A stretch of DNA of 64,000 nt from Streptomyces canus (GTDB taxonomy: Bacteria > Actinomycetota > Actinomycetes > Streptomycetales > Streptomycetaceae). Positions 38,632-45,559 of the stretch are shown piece after piece (the first letter of the stretch is position 1; every line of letters begins with the position of its first letter). The stretch covers positions 2,294,001-2,358,000 of the forward strand of contig NZ_CP107989.1 in NCBI RefSeq assembly GCF_041435015.1, given 5' to 3'. A program made the translations under genes and the position numbers. The notes beneath the pieces are model-generated. The model did no database searches and was not told where the DNA came from. It saw only the letters and a list, made by a program, of their open reading frames with translations.

Positions 38632-38940
38632 GTGACGACAGGGCGACTCCCCGATCACGAACAGCGCATTCTGGACGAGGTGGAACGCGCCCTGCGCCGC
38701 GACCGCCGTCTGGACCGCCGCCTGCGCACCGGGCGGCTGCGTCGGCGGCCCGACCTCTCCCGGGTCACGCACTACCGGCCGCACGTCCTGACGGTGAGCC
38801 TGCTGCTCGCGGTGTCGATCGCGCTGCTGGTCACCGGGATCGTCACCTCGCGGCCCGCGGTGATCTGGACCTTCGCGGCCGTCTGGCCACTGACCCTGTT
38901 CGCGGTGTTCCGGCTGGTGTGCCGGTGGACGGAACGCTGA
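38632..38940 (+). CDS. DUF3040-like small membrane protein
   Basis: A 102-residue protein with an N-terminal soluble helix (LPDHEQRILDEVERALRRDR) typical of DUF3040. A basic segment and two membrane helices follow (VLTVSLLLAVSIALLVTGIV, PAVIWTFAAVWPLTLFAVFR). The GTG at 38632 is preceded by GAGGAGCGACA. Function unknown; such proteins are common in actinobacteria. It ends 3 bp from the convergent HAD phosphatase gene. Confidence 0.75.
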   Translation: MTTGRLPDHEQRILDEVERALRRDRRLDRRLRTGRLRRRPDLSRVTHYRPHVLTVSLLLAVSIALLVTGIVTSRPAVIWTFAAVWPLTLFAVFRLVCRWTER

Positions 38941-38943
38941 CCG

Positions 38944-39516
38944 TCAGCCCTCCCCCGGCTCGAAGGCCGACTCGATCGGCCGCTCGTCGACCAGGACCCG
39001 CCCCTGCGGCGGCCCGGTGAGGAGCGCGCGGACGGCGGTCAGGACGTCCGGCGCCACATGATCGGCCCGCGCCGTCTCCTCCGGCCGGGTCCGCTCGTCC
39101 GGTACGAGGATCCCGTGGGCGCCCACCCGGGCCGCGGCCTCGGCGTGCGCGGCCGTGCCGATGACCGCGCAGTCGGCCGGTGCGGTGCACACCCGGCCGG
39201 CCGCCCAGAGGATCAGGCCCGGTTCGGGCGGTCGGCAGTGGCAGCCGTCGTCGGGTCCGTGCGGGCACACGCCCCAGATGTCGAAGGGGCCGAGGAGGTC
39301 GTCGACGCGATGGTTGACGGCCCGTACGTCGGCGTCGCTGAGCCGTCCGTGCCCGACAGCCGGTTGCAGGGCGACGAACCCGGTGCGGACGCCGTGCAGG
39401 CGCAACATGCCGAGCGCCTCACGGGCACCCGGCGCCGGGCGCACCCGGTCGGGGCCGGGCGGGTCTTCGGCGAGGATGCTGTCGCGGTCGAACAGCACCG
39501 TACGCACGCGCGTCAT
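38944..39516 (-). CDS. HAD-family phosphatase (GmhB-like, histidinol/heptose phosphatase type)
   Basis: A 190-residue HAD-IIIA protein. Motif I is VLFDRDSILAED (DxD nucleophile pair intact but DRDS-I in place of the usual DRDG-T/V). The zinc-binding loop CPHGPDDGCHC followed by RPPEPG is as in GmhB phosphatases, and the C-terminal acidic region includes GTAAHAEAAARVGA. GmhB removes the phosphate from heptose bisphosphate; actinobacterial relatives have varied sugar-phosphate or unknown substrates. The conserved Asp of motif IV (GDxxxD) is not obvious, so activity may be reduced. Confidence 0.77.
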   Translation of the reverse strand: MTRVRTVLFDRDSILAEDPPGPDRVRPAPGAREALGMLRLHGVRTGFVALQPAVGHGRLSDADVRAVNHRVDDLLGPFDIWGVCPHGPDDGCHCRPPEPGLILWAAGRVCTAPADCAVIGTAAHAEAAARVGAHGILVPDERTRPEETARADHVAPDVLTAVRALLTGPPQGRVLVDERPIESAFEPGEG

Positions 39517-39598
39517 GCGGCCACCTCCCGGCTCTCGCGTGCACTTCTTTCTCTCCGCGAGTAACCGCGCGGGGCCGGTCCATGCGGCGGGGCGCGAT

Positions 39599-40852
39599 CT
39601 ACCAGGTCAGGTGGAGGCGCTGGGGCGAGCGGTGGATCATCGTCGGCCGCATGGCGACCGGCTGCCCGTCGGCGAGCCGGAGCCCCGGAAGCCGGCCGGT
39701 GAGCTCCTGGAGCGTGAGGTGGAGCTGTTCGCGGGCCAGTTGCGAGCCGGGGCAGCTGTGCACGCCGTGTCCGAAGGCGAGGTGGCGGACGGCCGGGCGG
39801 GTGATGTCGAACGTGTCGGGGCGCGGGTGCCGGGCGCCGTCCCGGTTGGCGCCCCCGAACGCCACGAACATCGTTGCTCCGGCGGGGAGTTCGGTGCCCG
39901 CCAGGGTGACGGGACGGGTGGTCACCCGGCGGAAGCCCTGTAGCGCGCTGTCGTAGCGGGCCGCCTCCTCGACGGCCGCCGGTATCCGCTCGGGTTCGGC
40001 GCACAGCAGCTCCCACTGGTCCCGGTGGCGCAGCAGGTGCAGGACGGTCGTGCCGATGAGCGCGGTGGTGGTCAGGTGCCCGGCGATCAACAGGTTCTGG
40101 AGGTGGGCGACGAGTTCGTGCCGGTGGTCGAGGGTCAGCTCGCCCGGCTCGGTGAGGGACGTGACGAGTTCGCCGCACAGGTCCTCGCGCGGCTCGGCGT
40201 GCCGCTCGCGTACGAGCCGGTCGAGGATGTGCTGCATCGCCACCACGTCCTGGGCGGCGGCGACCTGCTCGCTCTCCGCCAGCGGCCGGAACAGCAGTTC
40301 CTCGGCGCGGTGACCGCCGTGCACCACGGCCGGGACGTCGGCGGGGTCGAGGCCGACGATCCGCCCGATGACGTCGCCGGGCAGCTTCCGCGCGTACCCC
40401 GACATCAGCTCGACCCGGCCGTCCTTCACGAAGCCGTCGACGAGGGCGGCGGCGCGCTCCGCGGCGTACGGGAGGACCGCGGCGACTCGCGACGGCGAGA
40501 GCCCGCGCACGATCGGCGCGCGCAGCCGCTGGTGCAGGTCGCCGTCCGCGGTGACGACGACCGGGCGCCCGCCGAATCCGCCGCCGAGGACGGCGAGCGC
40601 GGCCGGCGACGGCAGTACGTCGGGCACGAGGGCGTTCGCCGACGAGAAGTCCTCGGGCCGGCGCAGCACTTCGCGCACGTCCGCGTCCCGGGCGACCAGC
40701 CAGGCGTCCAACTCGTCGATGCGCGCCAGCCCTTCGGTGCCCCGGGCCCGCTCGTAGTGCGGGTACGGATCGCTCTGCAACGCGTCGAGCCTGCCGTGCC
40801 GTTCGCTGTCCACGAGACGTCCCCCTGCGGCCGGTGGTGCGGTCGCGCTCAT
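39599..40852 (-). CDS. Cytochrome P450
   Basis: A 417-residue bacterial class I P450. The heme loop is FGHGVHSCPGSQLARE with the cysteine ligand, the ExxR motif is in AVEEAARYDSAL, and the I-helix reads LLIAGHLTTTALIG. The acid that normally precedes the threonine (AGxE/D-T) is replaced by leucine here, which should weaken proton delivery to bound oxygen. It acts in the cytoplasm on an unknown substrate and needs ferredoxin partners, none of which are adjacent. The ATG at 40852 fits the family length. Confidence 0.88.
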   Translation of the reverse strand: MSATAPPAAGGRLVDSERHGRLDALQSDPYPHYERARGTEGLARIDELDAWLVARDADVREVLRRPEDFSSANALVPDVLPSPAALAVLGGGFGGRPVVVTADGDLHQRLRAPIVRGLSPSRVAAVLPYAAERAAALVDGFVKDGRVELMSGYARKLPGDVIGRIVGLDPADVPAVVHGGHRAEELLFRPLAESEQVAAAQDVVAMQHILDRLVRERHAEPREDLCGELVTSLTEPGELTLDHRHELVAHLQNLLIAGHLTTTALIGTTVLHLLRHRDQWELLCAEPERIPAAVEEAARYDSALQGFRRVTTRPVTLAGTELPAGATMFVAFGGANRDGARHPRPDTFDITRPAVRHLAFGHGVHSCPGSQLAREQLHLTLQELTGRLPGLRLADGQPVAMRPTMIHRSPQRLHLTW

Positions 40853-41028
40853 GGTGCCGCACGGATGCGGGGGTGTACATGCACACGTCGACAGGCGTAC
40901 GACCCGGGACCCCGTCCAGGGCCGTGTTCGCCCGCGGTACGTCAGCGCACCCGCACCCCGCTGCGCCAAGTATGTGAGACCCCTTTTGAAATCCCCGCTG
41001 AGCAGGACTGATTCCCTAAGATCAGCCC

Positions 41029-41469
41029 GTGGTCACCTTCCTCCTCGAACGCACGGCCCCGCTCTCCCCGGACGAGGCCTGGCGCCGCCTCACGGAGTGG
41101 CCCCGCCACGGCGAGGTCGTCCCCCTGACGCGCGTCACCGTCGTGCCGCCGGGCCCGACGACCGAGGGCACGCTCGTCGTCGCCCGTTCGGGGATCGGCC
41201 CGCTCGCCTTCGCCGACCCCATGGAGGTCACGGTCTGGCGCCCACCCGCGGAGGGCGTCTCCGGTCTGTGCCGCCTGGAGAAGCGCGGCCGGGTGGTGAA
41301 GGGCTGGGCCGAACTGGAGGTGCACCCGGGTCCGGGCGGCCGCGCCCGCGTGATCTGGCGCGAGTCGCTCCGGGTGCCTTTCCTGCCCGGCCTGTTCGCC
41401 CCTGTGCTGCGGGTGTCGGCCCGGTCGGTCTTCGGGCGGGCGCTGAACCGGCTGCTGCGGGGGACCTGA
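41029..41469 (+). CDS. SRPBCC (START-like) ligand-binding protein
   Basis: A 146-residue helix-grip protein: FLLERTAPLSPDEAWRRLTE, VVPLTRVTVVPPGPTTEGTL, ELEVHPGPGGRARVIWRESL and a long C-terminal helix (APVLRVSARSVFGRALNRLL). These proteins bind hydrophobic ligands or act as cyclases in polyketide pathways. It lies divergent from the P450 and 22 bp before the LanC-like gene, so the three might handle a common small molecule. That is an inference from location only. GTG start at 41029. Confidence 0.8.
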   Translation: MVTFLLERTAPLSPDEAWRRLTEWPRHGEVVPLTRVTVVPPGPTTEGTLVVARSGIGPLAFADPMEVTVWRPPAEGVSGLCRLEKRGRVVKGWAELEVHPGPGGRARVIWRESLRVPFLPGLFAPVLRVSARSVFGRALNRLLRGT

Positions 41470-41491
41470 GGGGCGTGCAACAGTGGGCGCC

Positions 41492-42805
41492 ATGAATGCA
41501 GTTGACGGTACGACGGTGCGGGTGGACGAGGTCGAGGAGCTCGCGGTGGACGGGCTGCGGTGGCTGGTGGCCGCCGCGCGGGAGACGGCGGACGGCGGAC
41601 TCGCCTGGCCGACCACACCCTCGCAGGAGAACACCGACCCGACCCTTTACACCGGCACGGCGGGGATCGTCTCGGTGCTCCTGGAGGCATGGCGGCACCT
41701 GGGCGACGACTCCTACGCCGACCTCGCACTCCGCGCGGGCCGCGGCCTGGCCGCCGCCGTCGACGGCCACGAGGACGACTCCCTGTACTTCGGCCGGTCC
41801 GGAATGGCCCTCGTCCTGCACACCCTGCACGACGAGCTCGGCGACACGGCCTGCGGTACGGCGGCCGACCGCGCGATGGCTCTCGTGCGCTCGCACTTCG
41901 ACGGGGAGCGCTGGGGCGAGCTGTTCGAGCTGATGGGCGGCAACGGCGGAACGGGGCTGGCCGCTCTGGCGGTCGGCGATCCCGAGTTCGCCGTCCTCGC
42001 GGTGGAGCCGTATCTGCGGGCCGCGGAGAAGACCCCGTGGGGGGTCACCTGGCCGCACCGCCCGGGCACGGAAGCCCGCATGCACCACATGTCGCACGGC
42101 ACGCTGGGCATCGCCTACACCCTCGTCCGGATCGGCCACACGACGGGCCGTGCCGACCTGGTCGACCTGGGGCTGGCGGGGGTCGCGGACGTCGTGGCCC
42201 GCGACGAGGGCGGCCCGGACGGTTTCCTCGTGCGGCACTCCACCCCGCAGTTCCTGCCGGACCTGATCGAGCCGGTCAGCTACGGCTGGTGCCACGGCCC
42301 GGCCGGGGACGCCCACATGTTCCGGCTGCTGCGCGACACCCAGGGCGACCCGGCCTGGGCCGCGCTCGCCGACCGCTGCTGGCACACGGTCGTCCACTCC
42401 GGTCTCCCACGGCGGCTGCGGCCGGGGTTCTGGGACAACAACGGCCGGTGCTGCGGCACGGCGGGCGTCCTCGCGCTGGCCGGCGACCGGATCGCCGAAG
42501 GAGCCGAAGGACGGGAGGCTCACGACTTCGCGCGGGTCCTCGTCGCCGACCTCGCCGCCCGCGCGGTCCGGGACACCGACGGTGCCCGCTGGTCCAACGT
42601 CGAGCACCGGGCCACCCCGAGCGACCTCGAACCCGGTACCGGCTGGGCGCAGGGCGGTGCGGGCATCGTGCGTGAACTGCTGCGCTTCGTCCGGCTGAGC
42701 CGGGGCGGCGATCCGCGGTACGCGTTCACGTGGCCGGACCAGCCCCAGGCGTCCGCTCAGGCCACCGACCCGATCCGGCGGACCGGTTCCGAGGTCACGT
42801 CGTGA
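41492..42805 (+). CDS. Orphan LanC-like (lanthionine synthetase C family) protein
   Basis: A 437-residue alpha/alpha barrel with repeated helical hairpins ending in G-x-x-G turns (LYTGTAGIVSVLLEAW, LYFGRSGMALVLHTLH, GNGGTGLAALAVG, SHGTLGIAYTLVRIG). The zinc site of LanC cyclases is visible as YGWCHGPAGD and NGRCCGTAGV, giving Cys, then a Cys-Cys pair where most LanC proteins have Cys-His. LanC enzymes form thioether rings in lanthipeptides, while LanC-like proteins also bind glutathione or modify other proteins. No dehydratase or precursor peptide gene is nearby. It overlaps the convergent XdhC gene by 49 bp. Confidence 0.85.
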   Translation: MNAVDGTTVRVDEVEELAVDGLRWLVAAARETADGGLAWPTTPSQENTDPTLYTGTAGIVSVLLEAWRHLGDDSYADLALRAGRGLAAAVDGHEDDSLYFGRSGMALVLHTLHDELGDTACGTAADRAMALVRSHFDGERWGELFELMGGNGGTGLAALAVGDPEFAVLAVEPYLRAAEKTPWGVTWPHRPGTEARMHHMSHGTLGIAYTLVRIGHTTGRADLVDLGLAGVADVVARDEGGPDGFLVRHSTPQFLPDLIEPVSYGWCHGPAGDAHMFRLLRDTQGDPAWAALADRCWHTVVHSGLPRRLRPGFWDNNGRCCGTAGVLALAGDRIAEGAEGREAHDFARVLVADLAARAVRDTDGARWSNVEHRATPSDLEPGTGWAQGGAGIVRELLRFVRLSRGGDPRYAFTWPDQPQASAQATDPIRRTGSEVTS

Positions 42806-43911
42806 TGGATCGGCGTGTGCGCCCCGGTGAGGGAGACCCCGCTGCCGCCCCGTCGGCTCGCGACGATCTCCGCGGCGATCGACAGGGCCGTCTCCTCGGG
42901 CGTCCGCGCGCCGAGGTCCAGGCCGATGGGTGACCGCAGCCGCGCCAACTCCAGCTCGGTCACACCGACTTCACGCAGGCGTTCGTTGCGGTCGAGGTGG
43001 GTGCGGCGGGAGCCCATGGCGCCCACGTAGGCGACCGGGAGCCTGAGGGCCAGTCGCAGCAGGGGTATGTCGAACTTGGCGTCGTGCGTGAGGACGCACA
43101 GGACCGTCCGGGCGTCGACCTCCGTGCGCTCCAGGTACCTGTGCGGCCACTCGACGACTGTCTCGTCGGCCTCCGGGAAGCGTGCCTCGGTCGCGAAGAC
43201 GGGGCGCGCGTCGCACACGGTGACCCGGTAGCCGAGGAACGTGCCGATCCGCACCAGGGCCGACGCGAAGTCGATCGCGCCGAAGACGATCATCCGGGGC
43301 GGCGGTACGGAGGACTCGACGAGCACGGTGAGCGGGGCGCCGCAGCGCGAGCCCTGTTCGCCGATCTCCAGGGTGCCGGTGCGGCCCGCCTCCAGGAAGG
43401 CGCCGGCCTCGGCGGCGATCGTGCGGTCCAGCTCGGGATGGGCGCCGAAGCCGCCGCGACCGGAGAGGTCCTCGGGTCCTACGACGAGCGCGCGGCCGAC
43501 GAGTTCCCGCGGTCCGGAGACGATCCGCGCCAGCGCCGCCGCCCGGCCCCCCGCCGCGGCTTCCAGTGCGGAAGCGAGCACCGGGCGGACGGGGGCGTGG
43601 GCCCGCACCGGGGTGACGAGGATGTCGATGACGCCGCCACAGGTCAGGCCGACGGCGAAGGCGTCCTCGTCGCTGTAGCCGAAGCGTTCGAGGACCGACT
43701 CCCCGTCCTCCAGCGCCTGTTGGCACAGCGCGTAGACCGCGCCCTCCACGCAACCGCCGGAGACCGAGCCGATCGCCGTGCCGTCGGCGTCCACCGCGAG
43801 GGCGGCGCCGGGCCGGCGGGGCGCGCTGCCGCCGACGGCCACCACGGTGGCCACGGCGAAGTCACGTCCCTGCTCGACCCACCGGTGCAGCTCGTCGGCG
43901 ATGTCCAGCAT
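42757..43911 (-). CDS. xdhC: XdhC-family molybdoenzyme maturation factor
   Basis: A 384-residue protein with an N-terminal XdhC/CoxI domain (FAVATVVAVGGSAPRRPGAA, SVSGGCVEGAVYALCQQALE, GLTCGGVIDILVTPV) and a C-terminal Rossmann domain (RMIVFGAIDFASALVRIGTF, VCDARPVFATEARFPEADET, YVGAMGSRRTHLDRNERL). XdhC binds and sulfurates the molybdenum cofactor before insertion into xanthine dehydrogenase. It is the last gene of the minus-strand purine cluster, 45 bp after the permease. The FGAID sequence departs slightly from the usual GxGxxG-type loop. Confidence 0.9.
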   Translation of the reverse strand: MLDIADELHRWVEQGRDFAVATVVAVGGSAPRRPGAALAVDADGTAIGSVSGGCVEGAVYALCQQALEDGESVLERFGYSDEDAFAVGLTCGGVIDILVTPVRAHAPVRPVLASALEAAAGGRAAALARIVSGPRELVGRALVVGPEDLSGRGGFGAHPELDRTIAAEAGAFLEAGRTGTLEIGEQGSRCGAPLTVLVESSVPPPRMIVFGAIDFASALVRIGTFLGYRVTVCDARPVFATEARFPEADETVVEWPHRYLERTEVDARTVLCVLTHDAKFDIPLLRLALRLPVAYVGAMGSRRTHLDRNERLREVGVTELELARLRSPIGLDLGARTPEETALSIAAEIVASRRGGSGVSLTGAHTPIHHDVTSEPVRRIGSVA

Positions 43912-43956
43912 GTCTCGGTCTCCTTCACAGCGGTTGCGTACGGGTCGTTCGAGCGG

Positions 43957-45414
43957 CTAGTGCACGCCCATCCAGCTCTCGATCGGGTTGAGGGCGTAGT
44001 ACACCAGGAAGATCGCCGTCAGTCCCCACATGAAGGCGCCGATCTCCCGCGCCTTGCTCTGCGCGACCTTGATGGCGACGTACGAGATGACGCCGGCGGC
44101 GACACCCGCCGTGATCGAGTAGGTGAACGGCATGATCACGACGGTCAGGAAGACCGGGATGGCGGTGGCGCGGTCGGCCCAGTCGACATGGCGGGCGTTC
44201 ATCATCATCATCGCGCCGATCACCACCAGGGCGGCGGCCGCGACCTCGCCCGGCACGATCGCCGTGAGCGGGGTGAAGAACAGACAGGCCGCGAAGAACA
44301 GGCCCGTGACGACGGAGGACAGTCCGGTACGGGCGCCCTCGCCCACTCCCGTCGCCGACTCGACGAAGACGGTCTGGCCGGAGGCACCCGCCACTCCGCC
44401 GATCGCACCGCCCGCGCCGTCGATGAACAGTGCCTTGGACAGGCCCGGCATCCGGCCCTGCGCGTCGGCGAGTTCGGCCTCGGTGCCGACGCCGATGATG
44501 GTGGCCATCGCGTCGAAGAACCCGGCAAGCACCAGCGTGAACACGATCATGCCGACCGTCATCGCGCCGACCTCGCCCCAGCCGCCGAACTCCACCTTCC
44601 CGAAGATCGAGAAGTCGGGCATGGAGACCGCGCTGCCGTGCAGTTCGGGAGCGCCGCTCGCCCACTGCTCGGCGTCCACCGCCCCGACCGCGTTGAGGAA
44701 CACGGCGAGTACGGTCCCGCCGACGATGCCGATCAGGATCGCGCCGGGGACGCCTCGCGCCTGGAGCATGAAGATCGCGAGGAGCGTGACGGCGAACAAC
44801 AGGACGGGCCAGCCCGCGAGTTCGCCCGTGGGACCCAGGGTCACCGGAGTGGCCTTGCCCTGGTGGACGAAACCGGCCTTGTAGAAGCCGATCAGCGCGA
44901 CGAAGAGGCCGATGCCCATGGTGATCGCGTGCTTGAGGGCCAGCGGGATCGCGTTCATGATCATCTCGCGCAGGCCGGTGACGACGAGCAGCATGATGAC
45001 CACGCCGTACATCACGCACATGCCCATGGCCTGCGGCCAGGTCATCACGGGCACGACCTGCGAGGACAGGACGCCGGAGACGGAGAGACCGGCGGCGAGC
45101 GCCAGCGGCACCTTGCCGAAGAAGCCCATCAGCAGCGTGGTGAGGGCCGCCGCGAACGCGGTCGCGGTGATGAGGGCCTTCTGGCCGAGGGTGTCCCCCG
45201 CCGCGTCCTTGCCGGACAGGATCAGGGGGTTGAGCAGGAGGATGTACGCCATCGCCATGAAGGTGGTGACGCCGCCTCGGAGTTCACGCGCGACCGTGGA
45301 TCCCCGCTTGGATATGTGAAAGTACCGGTCGAGCCAGGACCTGCCGGCCCGAACGCGGGTGCCTTCTCCCGCGTCGTCGGCCGTGGTCCTGGGTTCCAGG
45401 GACTGCTGGGTCAT
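43957..45414 (-). CDS. NCS2-family purine permease (AzgA-like)
   Basis: A 485-residue membrane protein of the AzgA branch of the nucleobase-ascorbate transporter superfamily: FHISKRGSTVARELRGGVTT, FMAMAYILLLNPLIL, PLALAAGLSVSGVLSS, HAITMGIGLFVALIGFYKAG and GGAIGGVAGASGQTVFVESA. AzgA proteins import adenine, guanine or hypoxanthine with protons. The ATG at 45414 has a GGGAGAC ribosome binding site. It lies between the xanthine dehydrogenase subunits and XdhC, fitting uptake of the substrate that the enzyme oxidises. Confidence 0.9.
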   Translation of the reverse strand: MTQQSLEPRTTADDAGEGTRVRAGRSWLDRYFHISKRGSTVARELRGGVTTFMAMAYILLLNPLILSGKDAAGDTLGQKALITATAFAAALTTLLMGFFGKVPLALAAGLSVSGVLSSQVVPVMTWPQAMGMCVMYGVVIMLLVVTGLREMIMNAIPLALKHAITMGIGLFVALIGFYKAGFVHQGKATPVTLGPTGELAGWPVLLFAVTLLAIFMLQARGVPGAILIGIVGGTVLAVFLNAVGAVDAEQWASGAPELHGSAVSMPDFSIFGKVEFGGWGEVGAMTVGMIVFTLVLAGFFDAMATIIGVGTEAELADAQGRMPGLSKALFIDGAGGAIGGVAGASGQTVFVESATGVGEGARTGLSSVVTGLFFAACLFFTPLTAIVPGEVAAAALVVIGAMMMMNARHVDWADRATAIPVFLTVVIMPFTYSITAGVAAGVISYVAIKVAQSKAREIGAFMWGLTAIFLVYYALNPIESWMGVH

Positions 45415-45521
45415 GGTGCCGTCTCCCAAGGTTCACAGGGGCACCCGTGCAACCGCCTTGTCGGTCACGGGATTTGGGATGTGCACGACCCGGGGGACGG
45501 CCCAGGACGGACAGTTGGGGC

Positions 45522-45544
45522 CCGGGGGAACACGTCCCCCGGGG
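45522..45544 (-). terminator. Hairpin between the xdh genes and the purine permease
   Basis: CCCGGGGGA and its exact complement TCCCCCGGG form a 9-bp GC-rich stem with loop ACACG, 15 bp after the stop of the molybdenum subunit and 108 bp before the permease start. No U-tract follows, so it may reduce but not abolish read-through, or mark a 3' processing site that sets subunit and permease levels apart. Confidence 0.55.
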
Positions 45545-45559
45545 AAAATCACCGGTCCA

